64,000 nucleotides of DNA from an uncultured Desulfobacterales bacterium (GTDB lineage: Bacteria; Desulfobacterota; Desulfobacteria; Desulfobacterales; JAHEIW01): contig CAMYLV010000020.1 of NCBI GenBank assembly GCA_947259495.1, positions 1 to 64,000 on the forward strand, read 5' to 3'. Position 1 is the first letter of the stretch. The number at the start of each line of letters is the position of its first letter. Shown here in pieces: positions 8,696 to 16,749 of this stretch. The position numbers and the translations under genes were made by a program. The notes beneath the pieces are model-generated. The model was not told where the DNA came from, did no database searches, and was given only the letters and a program-made list of their open reading frames with translations.

Positions 8696-9607
8696 CTAAC
8701 CCAATTCTTTGATCAGTTTGTCAATATCGTCCTTATTTTCCAGGGAAATAGATTGCTCGTCCGCGGGCATCAAATCAAAAAAGTCGGTTTTGCCAAAAAC
8801 GGCCAGACTGATTCGATCAATCATCCAGATCTTTTTATGCGCATCAGCCTTATCCACATAGGCGACCCGGGTCCCGCCGAGCAAAAGGGTTTCCACATTG
8901 TGTTTTGACAGCTGCACATCTAATTTAGCCGCTTTTTGCAGGCCTTGAAAATAGAACTTTTTATAGGTCATCAACTCCTGAAAAATATCCGTTTTACCTT
9001 TGAGCTCACCCAGAAAGTTTAATATAAAATCGAGATATTTAAAAAATTCATCTTCTTCGATTTTCAGATTTTCAAAAAAAGATTGCAAAAATGAAATTTT
9101 ATGGGGTGCGGTGATCGCTTTGGCGTTGCGGAACCTGACATGGCAGCGGGTTTGAAGGGCGCGCCGGACATGCCGGGCGATAGCCTCTCTGATTTTTGGA
9201 TCCAGCGACCGTGATAAGTTCAGGCGGTCAATAAATGAGTTTACACTGGCAGGGCTGACCGCCATTTTCAAGGTGCCTCTGCCGTCAGGAAAGCAAAAAG
9301 GGGTCTGAAGGGATTGGTCGCACACCAGCGCCTGAATGGCCTGTTCGTCCTGTTGCAGCAGCTGAGCATCTTCCAGCAGGTTTTCCAATTGCAGTTGCAC
9401 GGAATCATCCGGGAAAAAGAGCAGCTCCATCAGCGAATCCGTTTCACAGCCGGATTCATTTTGCAGCAGCCCGTCAAGCTCAGCGATGGTCGGGTTCGAA
9501 AAAGTTGAATCGATATAGTGCTGCGTACCCTTGTTAATCGTCAATCCACTCCGCAGAATGTCAATTATCTTGTCTGCAATCTGCTTATTTTTATTTGCCG
9601 AGTTCAT
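8696..9607 (-). CDS. Conserved-looking protein of unknown function, 303 residues
   Basis: I do not recognise this cytoplasmic-looking protein. There is no signal peptide or membrane segment. It is mostly helical by composition, acidic in its N-terminal third (LLQNESGCETDS, ENLLEDAQLLQQDEQ) and basic in the middle (IARHVRRALQTRCHVRFRNAK). The stretch FFENLKIEEDEFFKYLDFILNFLGELKG looks like paired amphipathic helices (quoted residues are discontinuous in meaning only). It ends with an acidic tail ENKDDIDKLIKELG. It lies between the thioredoxin gene and lolA, all on the minus strand with gaps of 32 and 86 bases, suggesting one transcript. No function is proposed. Confidence 0.7.
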   Translation of the reverse strand: MNSANKNKQIADKIIDILRSGLTINKGTQHYIDSTFSNPTIAELDGLLQNESGCETDSLMELLFFPDDSVQLQLENLLEDAQLLQQDEQAIQALVCDQSLQTPFCFPDGRGTLKMAVSPASVNSFIDRLNLSRSLDPKIREAIARHVRRALQTRCHVRFRNAKAITAPHKISFLQSFFENLKIEEDEFFKYLDFILNFLGELKGKTDIFQELMTYKKFYFQGLQKAAKLDVQLSKHNVETLLLGGTRVAYVDKADAHKKIWMIDRISLAVFGKTDFFDLMPADEQSISLENKDDIDKLIKELG

Positions 9608-9639
9608 TATAATTTGTCTTTAGAAGCAATCCAAAACCT

Positions 9640-10227
9640 CTATATGTATTTGGACATTTTTAACATCAACTCATGTTTCTGCAGCCCCCCGGGTATGCTC
9701 TCTTTCATCTGACCATTATCAAAAATAAACAAAAAAGGCACGCTCATGATATTGTACTTATTCGCCAGCATGGGGTTGGCGTCAATGTTTATCTTGCCCA
9801 CCCGAACTTTGCCCTTGGCCTGGGATGCAAATTCATCGATGATGGGCGTGACGGTCCCGCAGGTCGGGCACCAGGGCGCCCAGGCAAACACCAGCACCGG
9901 CAGCGGGGACTTCAACACCTTGACCTCAAAATTGCCGTCGGTGAGCATCACCGGCTGGGGTTCAAATAGTTCCTCGGTTTTTAGGGAAGCGCCGCAATTG
10001 CCGCATTTGGCGCCGGCATCAATTCTATCGGCCGGGATCTTGTTTTTCGTGCCGCATTCCGTGCAGCGCATCTTGACGGCTTCGCCCGGGGCGGCTTTCT
10101 TTTGTTCGGTCGGCAGGAGGGCCTGGCATTTTCCGCATTTGGCGGCCATGCCGGTTTTTTCGGCCGGTATCCGGTTGGCCGCTCCGCATTCAGAACAACG
10201 GACGATATGAAAATTAGTTTGACCCAT
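9640..10227 (-). CDS. Thioredoxin with two N-terminal zinc ribbons
   Basis: A 195-residue protein resembling thioredoxin 2 (TrxC) but with two zinc ribbons instead of one: Cys11/14/31/34 and Cys55/58/75/78, each followed by an N-[RK]-IPA pattern. The thioredoxin domain (about residues 88-195) has the redox site WAPWCPTC with Cys120 and Cys123, CPTC rather than the usual CGPC, and the conserved cis-Pro in IMSVPFLF. I choose ATG 10227 because GTGAGG lies seven bases upstream; an in-frame GTG at 10239 is inside that site. It likely acts in the cytoplasm in disulfide reduction under oxidative or metal stress; this is by analogy with TrxC. Confidence 0.88.
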   Translation of the reverse strand: MGQTNFHIVRCSECGAANRIPAEKTGMAAKCGKCQALLPTEQKKAAPGEAVKMRCTECGTKNKIPADRIDAGAKCGNCGASLKTEELFEPQPVMLTDGNFEVKVLKSPLPVLVFAWAPWCPTCGTVTPIIDEFASQAKGKVRVGKINIDANPMLANKYNIMSVPFLFIFDNGQMKESIPGGLQKHELMLKMSKYI

Positions 10228-10342
10228 CAATTGCCTCACGCTGCGCTGGCTCGAAATTTTTCTTTAACAATAAGGACTCAGTTACGCAAGTAAAGGTCGA
10301 CTTTTTGATTCAATTTTTATTAACCGCAGACACACGCAGACC

Positions 10343-10371
10343 TTTTCCTCTGACGACCCGTCAGAGGAAAA
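10343..10371. other. Perfect 13-bp stem-loop
   Basis: TTTTCCTCTGACG (10343-10355), a three-base loop ACC, and CGTCAGAGGAAAA (10359-10371) form a perfect hairpin in the 307-base gap between the thioredoxin gene and the end of the zraR-like gene. It could end or stabilise the zraSR transcript on the minus strand, although no T run follows on that side. The rest of the gap holds the CGCAGACACACGCAGACC repeat remnant at about 10324-10342 and no gene. Confidence 0.6.
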
Positions 10372-10534
10372 ACTGTCATCGCTACGCGAAAAAAATTCTC
10401 TTAATGAACACCACCATCAAACATGTGCGAAAATGCGAATATCCACGCACAAAGGAAAAACCTTTAGCTAATGACAATCTTGCAGTATCTATTACTCAGC
10501 AACCATTACCCCATACCGAATCCCCAATACCCGT

Positions 10535-11911
10535 CTACGTCATCACGCCATAGGTTTTCAACTTTTTATGCAGGGTCTTGCGGGTGATTCCCAGGCGGCG
10601 TGCCGCCTCACTTTTGTTGCCGGCGGCCGCCTGCAGCGTGGATAAAATGGCAGCCTTTTCGACTTCCTCAAGGGGCATATCCCCTTGCATGGCAGACATA
10701 ACTGAACCGGCCGAGTCCCGCTCATCTTCACGCATCGTTTTTTTCATAAACGGAAAGTCGCTGACATCCAGATAATTCGTTCGTGCCAGAACAACACCGC
10801 GTTCGACCGCGTTCATCAATTCCCGGACATTTCCCGGCCAGCGATAGCGGATCAGATTGTCCATGGCCCCGGGCGTAAACCCTTTAATCTCTTTGCGGTT
10901 TTTAGCGGTAAAAATCTCCAGAAAATGCTGGGCCAGCAGCGGTATATCCTCTTTTCTATCCGGTAATGGCGGCACTTCGAGTTCGACCACATTCAAGCGG
11001 TAGTATAGATCTTCACGAAAGGCGCCCTCATTTATCTGATCCATCAGGTTTTTATTGGTTGCGGCGAGAACGCGCACGTCAACCTTAATGGTGGCCTCAC
11101 CGCCGACGCGGCTAAATTCGCGTTCTTGCAGGGCCCGCAGCAATTTTACCTGCATCATGAGCGACATTTCACTGACTTCATCCAATAGCAGCGTGCCGCC
11201 GTGGGCCTGGGAAAAGCGCCCCTCTTTGCGGCGCTCGGCCCCGGTGAAGGCGCCTTTCTCGTGGCCGAAAAGCTCTGATTCCAGCAGCGTTTCCGTAATG
11301 GCGGCACAATTGATCTTAACAAAAGGGCCGTCTTTTCGCAGACTGTTAAAATGAATGGCGCCGGCGATCAGTTCTTTGCCCGTGCCGGATTCACCCGAAA
11401 TTAAAACGGTGGCTTCAGACGCCGCAACCTGCGCAACGGTTTCTAAAAGCTTTCGCATGGCGGGGCTTTTACCAATAATATTTTGGCTGTCAAATTTTTG
11501 CCCCAGCGTTTCACGCAGCATCCGGTTTTCTTCCTTCAGCCGGGTATGCTCCATGGCCCTGTCGATGGTCAGGCGCAGTTTGTCAAAATCCAGCGGTTTG
11601 GTCAGGTAATCATGGGCTCCCTGTTTCAGAGCGGCCACCGCGGTTTCAACCGTTGAGTAGGCGGTCATGATGATCACCGGTATGGCCGGATTAATCGCCT
11701 TTATGGCTTCAAGGGCTTCCAGACCGGAAACCTTGACCATGCGAACATCCATCAGCACCAGATCAAATGATGCTGCCTTCACTTTATCAATGGCGGTCGA
11801 ACCGTCATCTGCTTCCGCGACGATATAGCCCCAACCGCTGACCAGGGTGTTGAGCATGAGACGGTGGGCGTGGTCGTCATCGACAATCAAAATCGTACAT
11901 TTATCTTTCAT
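10535..11911 (-). CDS. zraR: Sigma-54-dependent response regulator, ZraR/AtoC type
   Basis: A 458-residue NtrC-family activator. Residues 1-120 are a receiver domain with phospho-acceptor Asp55 (LVLMDVRM) and Lys in YLTKPLD. The AAA+ domain follows, with Walker A GESGTGKE, the sigma-54 contact loop GAFTGA, Walker B GTLLLDEV and an arginine-finger region. The C-terminal Fis-type helix-turn-helix is NKSEAARRLGITRKTLHKKL. It lies 47 bases downstream of its cognate kinase gene. Two sigma-54 promoters flank the divergent zraP-like gene and the kinase gene, so these are the probable targets. Orthology to E. coli ZraR is inferred from the synteny with a ZraP-like gene. Confidence 0.9.
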   Translation of the reverse strand: MKDKCTILIVDDDHAHRLMLNTLVSGWGYIVAEADDGSTAIDKVKAASFDLVLMDVRMVKVSGLEALEAIKAINPAIPVIIMTAYSTVETAVAALKQGAHDYLTKPLDFDKLRLTIDRAMEHTRLKEENRMLRETLGQKFDSQNIIGKSPAMRKLLETVAQVAASEATVLISGESGTGKELIAGAIHFNSLRKDGPFVKINCAAITETLLESELFGHEKGAFTGAERRKEGRFSQAHGGTLLLDEVSEMSLMMQVKLLRALQEREFSRVGGEATIKVDVRVLAATNKNLMDQINEGAFREDLYYRLNVVELEVPPLPDRKEDIPLLAQHFLEIFTAKNRKEIKGFTPGAMDNLIRYRWPGNVRELMNAVERGVVLARTNYLDVSDFPFMKKTMREDERDSAGSVMSAMQGDMPLEEVEKAAILSTLQAAAGNKSEAARRLGITRKTLHKKLKTYGVMT

Positions 11912-11958
11912 AAGGATACATTACCCGCAATGTTGGTAAAATTAACGCTTTATAGACT

Positions 11959-13722
11959 TTAAGAAAAGGGGATCATTATGCTGAAAGCAGTTCCCTTTCC
12001 CGGATCGCTTTTCACCTTTATGCTGCCGCCCATGGCCTCTATGATATTATACGCCAGGGCCAATCCCAAACCGGTACCGCTGGATTTTGTCGTAAAGTAA
12101 GGATCAAACACCTTGGACAGATGTTCCGGGCTGATTCCACGTCCGGTGTCTGAAACCGCGATACCGATTTGACCGCTCTGGCCATCTGCTGAAAGCTCCA
12201 CCGTGAGTTTCCCGCCATCCTCCATGGCGTCAATTGCATTCAGATATAAATTTAACAGAATCTGGTTGATGCGATCCGGATCGATTCGCGCTTCATCCAC
12301 CCGGGCATTATTCTGGATCTGGACTGAAATATTTTTCTCGGCGGCCCGGTCTTTAATAAGCGTGAGGGAATCAGCGAGCAACGCCGAGAGCGAAATTTTT
12401 TGCGGTTTTGTTGCGATGGGCCTGGAAAATTCCAGAAGCTGTCCCACGACCCGGTTGAGGCGGTCGACTTCCTGAATCATGATTGCCGCAGTCTGTTGAT
12501 CCTGCGGTTGATCGGGATATCTCTCCTTAAAATAAGTGGCAAATCCTTTAATGGAGCTCAAGGGATTGCGGATTTCATGCGCAATCCCGGCCGCCAGCCT
12601 GCCCACCGAGGCCAGACGCTGGCTTCGGGCGACTTCCCGCCTGAGTGCGCGGACTTCGCTTAAATCTTTTAACAGCAGGACATTGCCCAGAAAAACATCA
12701 TTCTCATCCTTAATGCTGCTGGCCCCGATTTCCAGGGGAACTATTTTTCCATCAGCCGTTGTGCATTCGATTTCCTTTTCACTGACCTCATCCCGGGTTC
12801 GGGAGTTATTGATCTCTTCCATAAGTTCTGTTGGAAGACATTTTTGGGCCGCCTGACCGATGACTTCCGGAGCCGAAAGCTGCAGGATGATCTCCGCACC
12901 TTTATTGAAAGCGGCAATTTTGCCCTGATGGTCCATTGCCAATAAACCGATGGGCACATTCTGCACGACATTATCGGAAAAGGCCTTAATCCTGGAAAGG
13001 GACGCCCGTGTGGTCCGATAACTTTGAACCACAAACAACAGCGTAAATCCGGCAAAGCCCACCAGCAGCAGGATGGCCCCCATAATAACGGCGTGCCGCA
13101 CATCTGCCCTTTGGGCCTCTTCAACGGAACGCATGTCCAGGCCCACGAATATAATCCGGGCCAGATCCGCGATACTTTCATTTTCCTGCTGGCCTGATTG
13201 CGATTGGCGTCCCATTATCTGCATATGGCGTCGCATCATGCCCCTTCCCCGGGGCGGGCCGGAAGGTATGAATTTTCGATACACCTCAAATACGTTTTGA
13301 CCATCGGGCCGGATGATCTGACGCCATTGCAGGCTTTTGGCGCCGGATATTTTTTTAAGGTCCAATTCAGCACCATGGATGCGGCCGATTTGCTCGGGGC
13401 TGTTATGAGCGATGGCTTTCCCGGTCTCATCGGTTACCATGAGATAAATGATATCGGGTTGTTGAGCCGTCTCGGCAAGCAGTTGTTGAAGTTGAAATCC
13501 GCCCCACTGCCGACTCATCATCCCGGTCCGGGTGCCGGCTTCAAAGGATCGGATCAAGGCCGCCCCTTTTTCCAGCAGCAGATGAATGCTTTTTTCTTTC
13601 TGGCGGTTGATGTTTTCAAGCGTTATAAAAACGACGATCGGCAGCAGCACGGCCACAGCCCCGATCAATACCCAGGGCGGGACCCCGATCCAGAATTTTT
13701 TGTATTTAGATTTGGCAAACAT
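11959..13722 (-). CDS. zraS: Sensor histidine kinase, ZraS type
   Basis: A 587-residue membrane kinase. Transmembrane segments lie at about 15-34 and 212-233 and enclose a periplasmic sensor of some 175 residues. A PAS domain follows (about 245-355), then HisKA with His382 in AHEIRNPLSS and an HATPase domain (DTGRGISPEHLSKVFDPYF, SGTGLGLALAYN). The periplasmic part contains a Met/His/Arg-rich patch (RGRGMMRRHMQIMGRQ, about 158-173), a plausible metal-sensing site. It precedes zraR in a two-gene operon and is divergent from the zraP-like gene. No Shine-Dalgarno precedes the ATG; the putative sigma-54 start site would give an almost leaderless mRNA. Confidence 0.9.
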   Translation of the reverse strand: MFAKSKYKKFWIGVPPWVLIGAVAVLLPIVVFITLENINRQKEKSIHLLLEKGAALIRSFEAGTRTGMMSRQWGGFQLQQLLAETAQQPDIIYLMVTDETGKAIAHNSPEQIGRIHGAELDLKKISGAKSLQWRQIIRPDGQNVFEVYRKFIPSGPPRGRGMMRRHMQIMGRQSQSGQQENESIADLARIIFVGLDMRSVEEAQRADVRHAVIMGAILLLVGFAGFTLLFVVQSYRTTRASLSRIKAFSDNVVQNVPIGLLAMDHQGKIAAFNKGAEIILQLSAPEVIGQAAQKCLPTELMEEINNSRTRDEVSEKEIECTTADGKIVPLEIGASSIKDENDVFLGNVLLLKDLSEVRALRREVARSQRLASVGRLAAGIAHEIRNPLSSIKGFATYFKERYPDQPQDQQTAAIMIQEVDRLNRVVGQLLEFSRPIATKPQKISLSALLADSLTLIKDRAAEKNISVQIQNNARVDEARIDPDRINQILLNLYLNAIDAMEDGGKLTVELSADGQSGQIGIAVSDTGRGISPEHLSKVFDPYFTTKSSGTGLGLALAYNIIEAMGGSIKVKSDPGKGTAFSIMIPFS

Positions 13723-13735
13723 AATGGGTTTTTAT

Positions 13736-13751
13736 AGCAAATCAGGTGCCA
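13736..13751 (-). promoter_or_regulatory. Sigma-54 promoter of zraSR
   Basis: Read on the minus strand the sequence is TGGCACCTGATTTGCT, which matches the consensus TGGCAC-N5-TTGCW in every conserved position (GG and GC ten bases apart). Transcription would start near 13725, only a few bases before the kinase ATG at 13722. The pairing with the plus-strand site at 14051 mirrors the known autoregulated zraP/zraSR arrangement. Confidence 0.7.
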
Positions 13752-13752
13752 C

Positions 13753-13858
13753 CTATTTGGTTGCCAGTTGGCCCGTTTGCCCGTTAATTCGATAAGCGCT
13801 TGAAATAAGACAATATTTGATACTGGCCAACCGGCTAACCGGCCAACGGGTAAACCCA
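13753..13858. repeat. GGTTGGCC-type inverted repeat element
   Basis: Made of reiterated short units (TTGGTTGCCAGTTGGCCCG on the left; CTGGCCAACCGGCTAACCGG and CCAACGGGTAAACCC on the right, inverted). A related element occupies 62092-62195 (AAGGTTGGCCGGTGGGCCCG and ACCGGTAAACGGGTAAACC). It lies in the control region between zraS and zraP; the remaining bases to 14050 are AT-rich without a gene and could hold ZraR sites, which I could not delimit. Confidence 0.45.
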
Positions 13859-14050
13859 AAAGCCTTCAGGATTTTGTTGTATGTGTATAAAATACCCAAT
13901 CGATGGATTTAACCTGTATAGATAGTATCCATTATTTTGCTTTATTCAAGCGATAACATTCAAAATCAATCGCCGGCAAATGAGAAACAAATAAAATAAA
14001 ATATTTAATATCAATAGGTTAAATTATTTTTAGTTTTGTACCATCGATTC

Positions 14051-14066
14051 TGGCATGCGACTTGCC
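14051..14066 (+). promoter_or_regulatory. Sigma-54 promoter of the zraP-like gene
   Basis: TGGCATGCGACTTGCC matches TGGCAY-N5-TTGC, with GG and GC ten bases apart. It lies about 155 bases before the zraP-like ATG (14222). An NtrC-type activator gene (zraR) is next door, so activation by ZraR is likely. Confidence 0.75.
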
Positions 14067-14221
14067 TTATAAAATTACAAAAAAATGAATTTCGACTTAA
14101 ATTAAAATTAAGTATAAAAACTTAAAAAAAGAATCTTAGACGCCAATAACCAATAATCGATTAACATTAATCAATAACAATTCAAAATTTCGCATGAAAT
14201 TTTGAAAGATGGAGGTAAAAA

Positions 14222-14758
14222 ATGAACTTTAGCAAAACAGGTAAAATTTTTATGGTAGTGGCCATTGTGGCTGTTTTTGCGATCGCAGCGACAGCGTTTG
14301 CCGGGTGGGGTAGAGGACATGGGGGCTACGGCTATCACATGGGACCCGGATACGGGATGCATCGCGGCTGGGATGACGGTCCCCGGGGCTATGGCGGACA
14401 GGGCTATCAGAGCGATATGAGCGACGAAGACATTGCCAAACTGGACAAGCAACGCCAGGCCTTTTTCGAAGCCACTTCAAATGTCAGAGAAAACCTTTAT
14501 CAAAAAGAACTCGAGCTGCGCAGCGAATTGGCCAAACCGGAGCCGGATGCCAAGAAAGCTGCCGGTTTGCAGAAAGAAATTTCCGGTCTTGAAGGCGAGC
14601 TGGATCAAAAACGCCTTGATCAACGCCTTAAAATGAAAAAAGATTTTCCCCAATTCGGATACGGGGGCCGGGGCTATGGCCGCGGAGAACGGGGAATGGG
14701 CCGTGGAATGTATGGTGGCGGCGGTTATGGCAGAGGTGGCGGAGCCTGCTGGAATTAA
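14222..14758 (+). CDS. zraP: ZraP-like periplasmic metal-responsive protein
   Basis: A 178-residue secreted protein with a signal peptide (about residues 1-27, ending ATAFAG). The mature protein has a Gly/His/Tyr-rich N-terminal stretch (GRGHGGYGYHMGPGYGMHRG), a helical core (about 65-140: DEDIAKLDKQRQAFFEATSN, ENLYQKELELRSELAKPEPD) like the LTXXQ/heavy-metal-resistance fold of ZraP and CpxP, and a Gly/Arg/Tyr-rich tail ending GGGACWN. E. coli ZraP is a zinc-binding periplasmic chaperone that also represses ZraSR. The ATG follows GATGGAGGTAAAA. Regulation by sigma-54 and ZraR is supported by the upstream promoter. A strong terminator follows. Confidence 0.85.
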   Translation: MNFSKTGKIFMVVAIVAVFAIAATAFAGWGRGHGGYGYHMGPGYGMHRGWDDGPRGYGGQGYQSDMSDEDIAKLDKQRQAFFEATSNVRENLYQKELELRSELAKPEPDAKKAAGLQKEISGLEGELDQKRLDQRLKMKKDFPQFGYGGRGYGRGERGMGRGMYGGGGYGRGGGACWN

Positions 14759-14780
14759 TTCCGCAATTTAACCGACAATT

Positions 14781-14819
14781 AAATCAAACGGGGGGGCATT
14801 TTGCCCCCCGTTTGATTTT
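14781..14819 (+). terminator. Rho-independent terminator after zraP
   Basis: AAATCAAACGGGGGG and CCCCCCGTTTGATTT form a stem of about 15 bp with loop CATTTTG, followed by TTTTC. It begins 22 bases after the zraP stop codon. Confidence 0.9.
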
Positions 14820-15277
14820 CTGCGTATTTACTTAGCTTCCAGGTTATTTGTTGTCCTTTTAGTTTTTTCGCTGTCTCAATATTTTTCATCCTTGACTCTA
14901 CTCTGTATTTTCATTACTTGTGTATCTTACCCTTGCATAATAAGCGCGTGGCTCATACAGACAAATCACGGGCTTTGTCCTCGACAAATTTTTTAATTAA
15001 GAATAACCGATTTTTCCATTTTTGAAACCCTCCGTACTGTTTAGCACTAGTTCTATAAACATTTAAATTTTATATTTATTTAGATTTCTAACATACCTGT
15101 AGCGTTCATGTTTCCATATTTAGCCGACGAAAACAAGGAAAGGAGGTGATGGTCAAAAAGAATTGTTTGTAATGTTTGGCGCTTTAGGCCAACTGAGAAA
15201 ATGCGCACAACGAGAGGTGACTGAGGATAAAGACATATTTATACAAATGTGACTTGATCACGAAAAAGGAGGTCAAA
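14820..15277. other. Intergenic leader region before an ABC importer operon
   Basis: 458 bases without a convincing gene. A strong Shine-Dalgarno-like word AAGGAAAGGAGGTGATGG at about 15133-15150 precedes a 7-codon frame (ATG GTC AAA AAG AAT TGT TTG TAA) that overlaps, at TAATG, a second frame of about 26 codons. They may be leader peptides or chance. The spacing between GGAGG and the first ATG is too short for normal initiation. Confidence 0.35.
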
Positions 15278-16579
15278 ATGAGGAAGAAAATCCTGGCGAC
15301 AACAATTTTCACCATTTTTGCAATGGGGCTTCTGCTCCTGCCCATCTTTGCAGAGCAAGTGCAGGGCGCAGACAAAATTGGCTGGGTCGGTCCCGTTTAC
15401 AAGGAATTATCCGCCAGTCTGACCAAAGGTTTCAAGGCCTACTATAAGAAGACCTATGGTAAGGACGTGGACATCACGTTCGTGCGGCCGGGCGGGTGGC
15501 CGGTCTGTCTGGACAAAGTCAGAGCGTGGGGCGGCAAACCGGATGCCGACATTTTCCTGGGTGCCGGTGCTCCGGCGCATGAAGTCTTAAAAAAAGAGGG
15601 GTTGATCGTCCCGTATCGGCCAAAGAATTGGGATAAGGTTCCCGCCGATTGGCACGGCATGAAGGTAAAGGATAAGGGTGATTTGTGGACCTGTTTCGCG
15701 CCCTGGATCGTCACCAATCTATACAACGAAAAGGTTTTGAAAAAGCTGAGACTGCCGCCGCCAAAAACGTGGAACGACCTGCTCAACCCCATCTACCGGG
15801 GCAACATCGTGCATACGCTGCCGTACGCCTCCGGCACCATGCACGAAACCATTGAAATTCTCATGCAGGCCTTTGGCGAAGAGGAAGCCTGGCGCTATCT
15901 CCGATTACTGGCAGCGCAGCTGGCGCGCTTCTCCACCGGCAGCACAGATACGACCCAACTCGTGGCCCGTGGCGAAGTGCCCATCGGGGTTGCCCAGCCG
16001 CAAATGAATGCGATGGCTGCGCGCAAAGACGGCTTTCCGGTGCGGGATCTGCTCCCGGAAAAAACGATCCTGGTTCCCGAGGCCGTGGCATTGCTGAAAG
16101 GCGCGCCCAACGAGGCCACCGGCAAGATTTTTCTGGACTGGCTGTTCAGCGATGACGGACAAAAACACGTGCTGGAGGGCCGCTACTTTGCGGCCAGCAC
16201 GGATGTTAAATTCGATGTGTGGGAAAAAGAAGGTGTCGAAATGGCGACGCACGCTCAAAAGGCCCTGGGCGTTAATTCTTTCTGGGATCTGAAAGTCGAC
16301 TTCATCGAGTATGACCTGGATCTGGCAACCAGGAGATGGGACGAAGTCAACAAGAAATACGAGTACGAGATCTACCGCAAGTGGGGCGAGTTGAAAAGCA
16401 GTCTGTTCCTGATTGAAGAGGTTGAGGGAGAAGTTGATGCGGCCAAAGCCCTAAAAATGGATGTCACCAAAGCGGATGCCAAAATAAAAGAAGCCCGCAA
16501 GCTCTTTGAGATAGAGGGCAACTATGCCGCCGCCCGTCTGGCTGCATCAAAGGCTCGCGCTTTGCTGGTTGCACCGTAA
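15278..16579 (+). CDS. ABC importer substrate-binding protein, iron(III)/family-1 type
   Basis: A 433-residue periplasmic binding protein. I start at ATG 15278, which has AAAGGAGGTCAAA directly upstream and gives a normal signal peptide (MRKKILATT, hydrophobic core to about 25, cleavage near VQGAD). The body resembles FbpA/PotD-like family-1 binding proteins: VRPGGWPVCLDKVRAW, ADIFLGAGAPAHEV, PKTWNDLLNPIYRGNI, IFLDWLFSDDGQKHVL. The last 60 residues (EEVEGEVDAAKALKMDVTKA and on) are an added helical tail not usual in the family. It is first in an operon with a double permease and an ATPase. The substrate (ferric iron, polyamine or phosphonate) cannot be fixed from sequence. Confidence 0.82.
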   Translation: MRKKILATTIFTIFAMGLLLLPIFAEQVQGADKIGWVGPVYKELSASLTKGFKAYYKKTYGKDVDITFVRPGGWPVCLDKVRAWGGKPDADIFLGAGAPAHEVLKKEGLIVPYRPKNWDKVPADWHGMKVKDKGDLWTCFAPWIVTNLYNEKVLKKLRLPPPKTWNDLLNPIYRGNIVHTLPYASGTMHETIEILMQAFGEEEAWRYLRLLAAQLARFSTGSTDTTQLVARGEVPIGVAQPQMNAMAARKDGFPVRDLLPEKTILVPEAVALLKGAPNEATGKIFLDWLFSDDGQKHVLEGRYFAASTDVKFDVWEKEGVEMATHAQKALGVNSFWDLKVDFIEYDLDLATRRWDEVNKKYEYEIYRKWGELKSSLFLIEEVEGEVDAAKALKMDVTKADAKIKEARKLFEIEGNYAAARLAASKARALLVAP

Positions 16580-16749
16580 CGGCAACATAACGCCGGATGA
16601 ATATCCTGAGTTAATATACGGGCGGGCCGCCGGGTCCGCTCGTATATTATGTATTAAGCAGCCGCTTGCTTGAAAAATCAACCTGTTGTCACTCCCGCGC
16701 AGGCGGGAGTCCAGATTCAGCAGCCTGACAGTATAGTAAAGGATCTGAT

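Noticed and set aside
10305-10553. 82-codon plus-strand frame
   Set aside because: It runs through a perfect hairpin and a dispersed repeat remnant and overlaps the end of zraR; composition is not protein-like.
15145-15251. Two tiny overlapping frames before the ABC importer
   Set aside because: The spacing between GGAGG and the first ATG is too short, and no attenuator or conserved pattern could be shown; kept only as a note in the gap entry.
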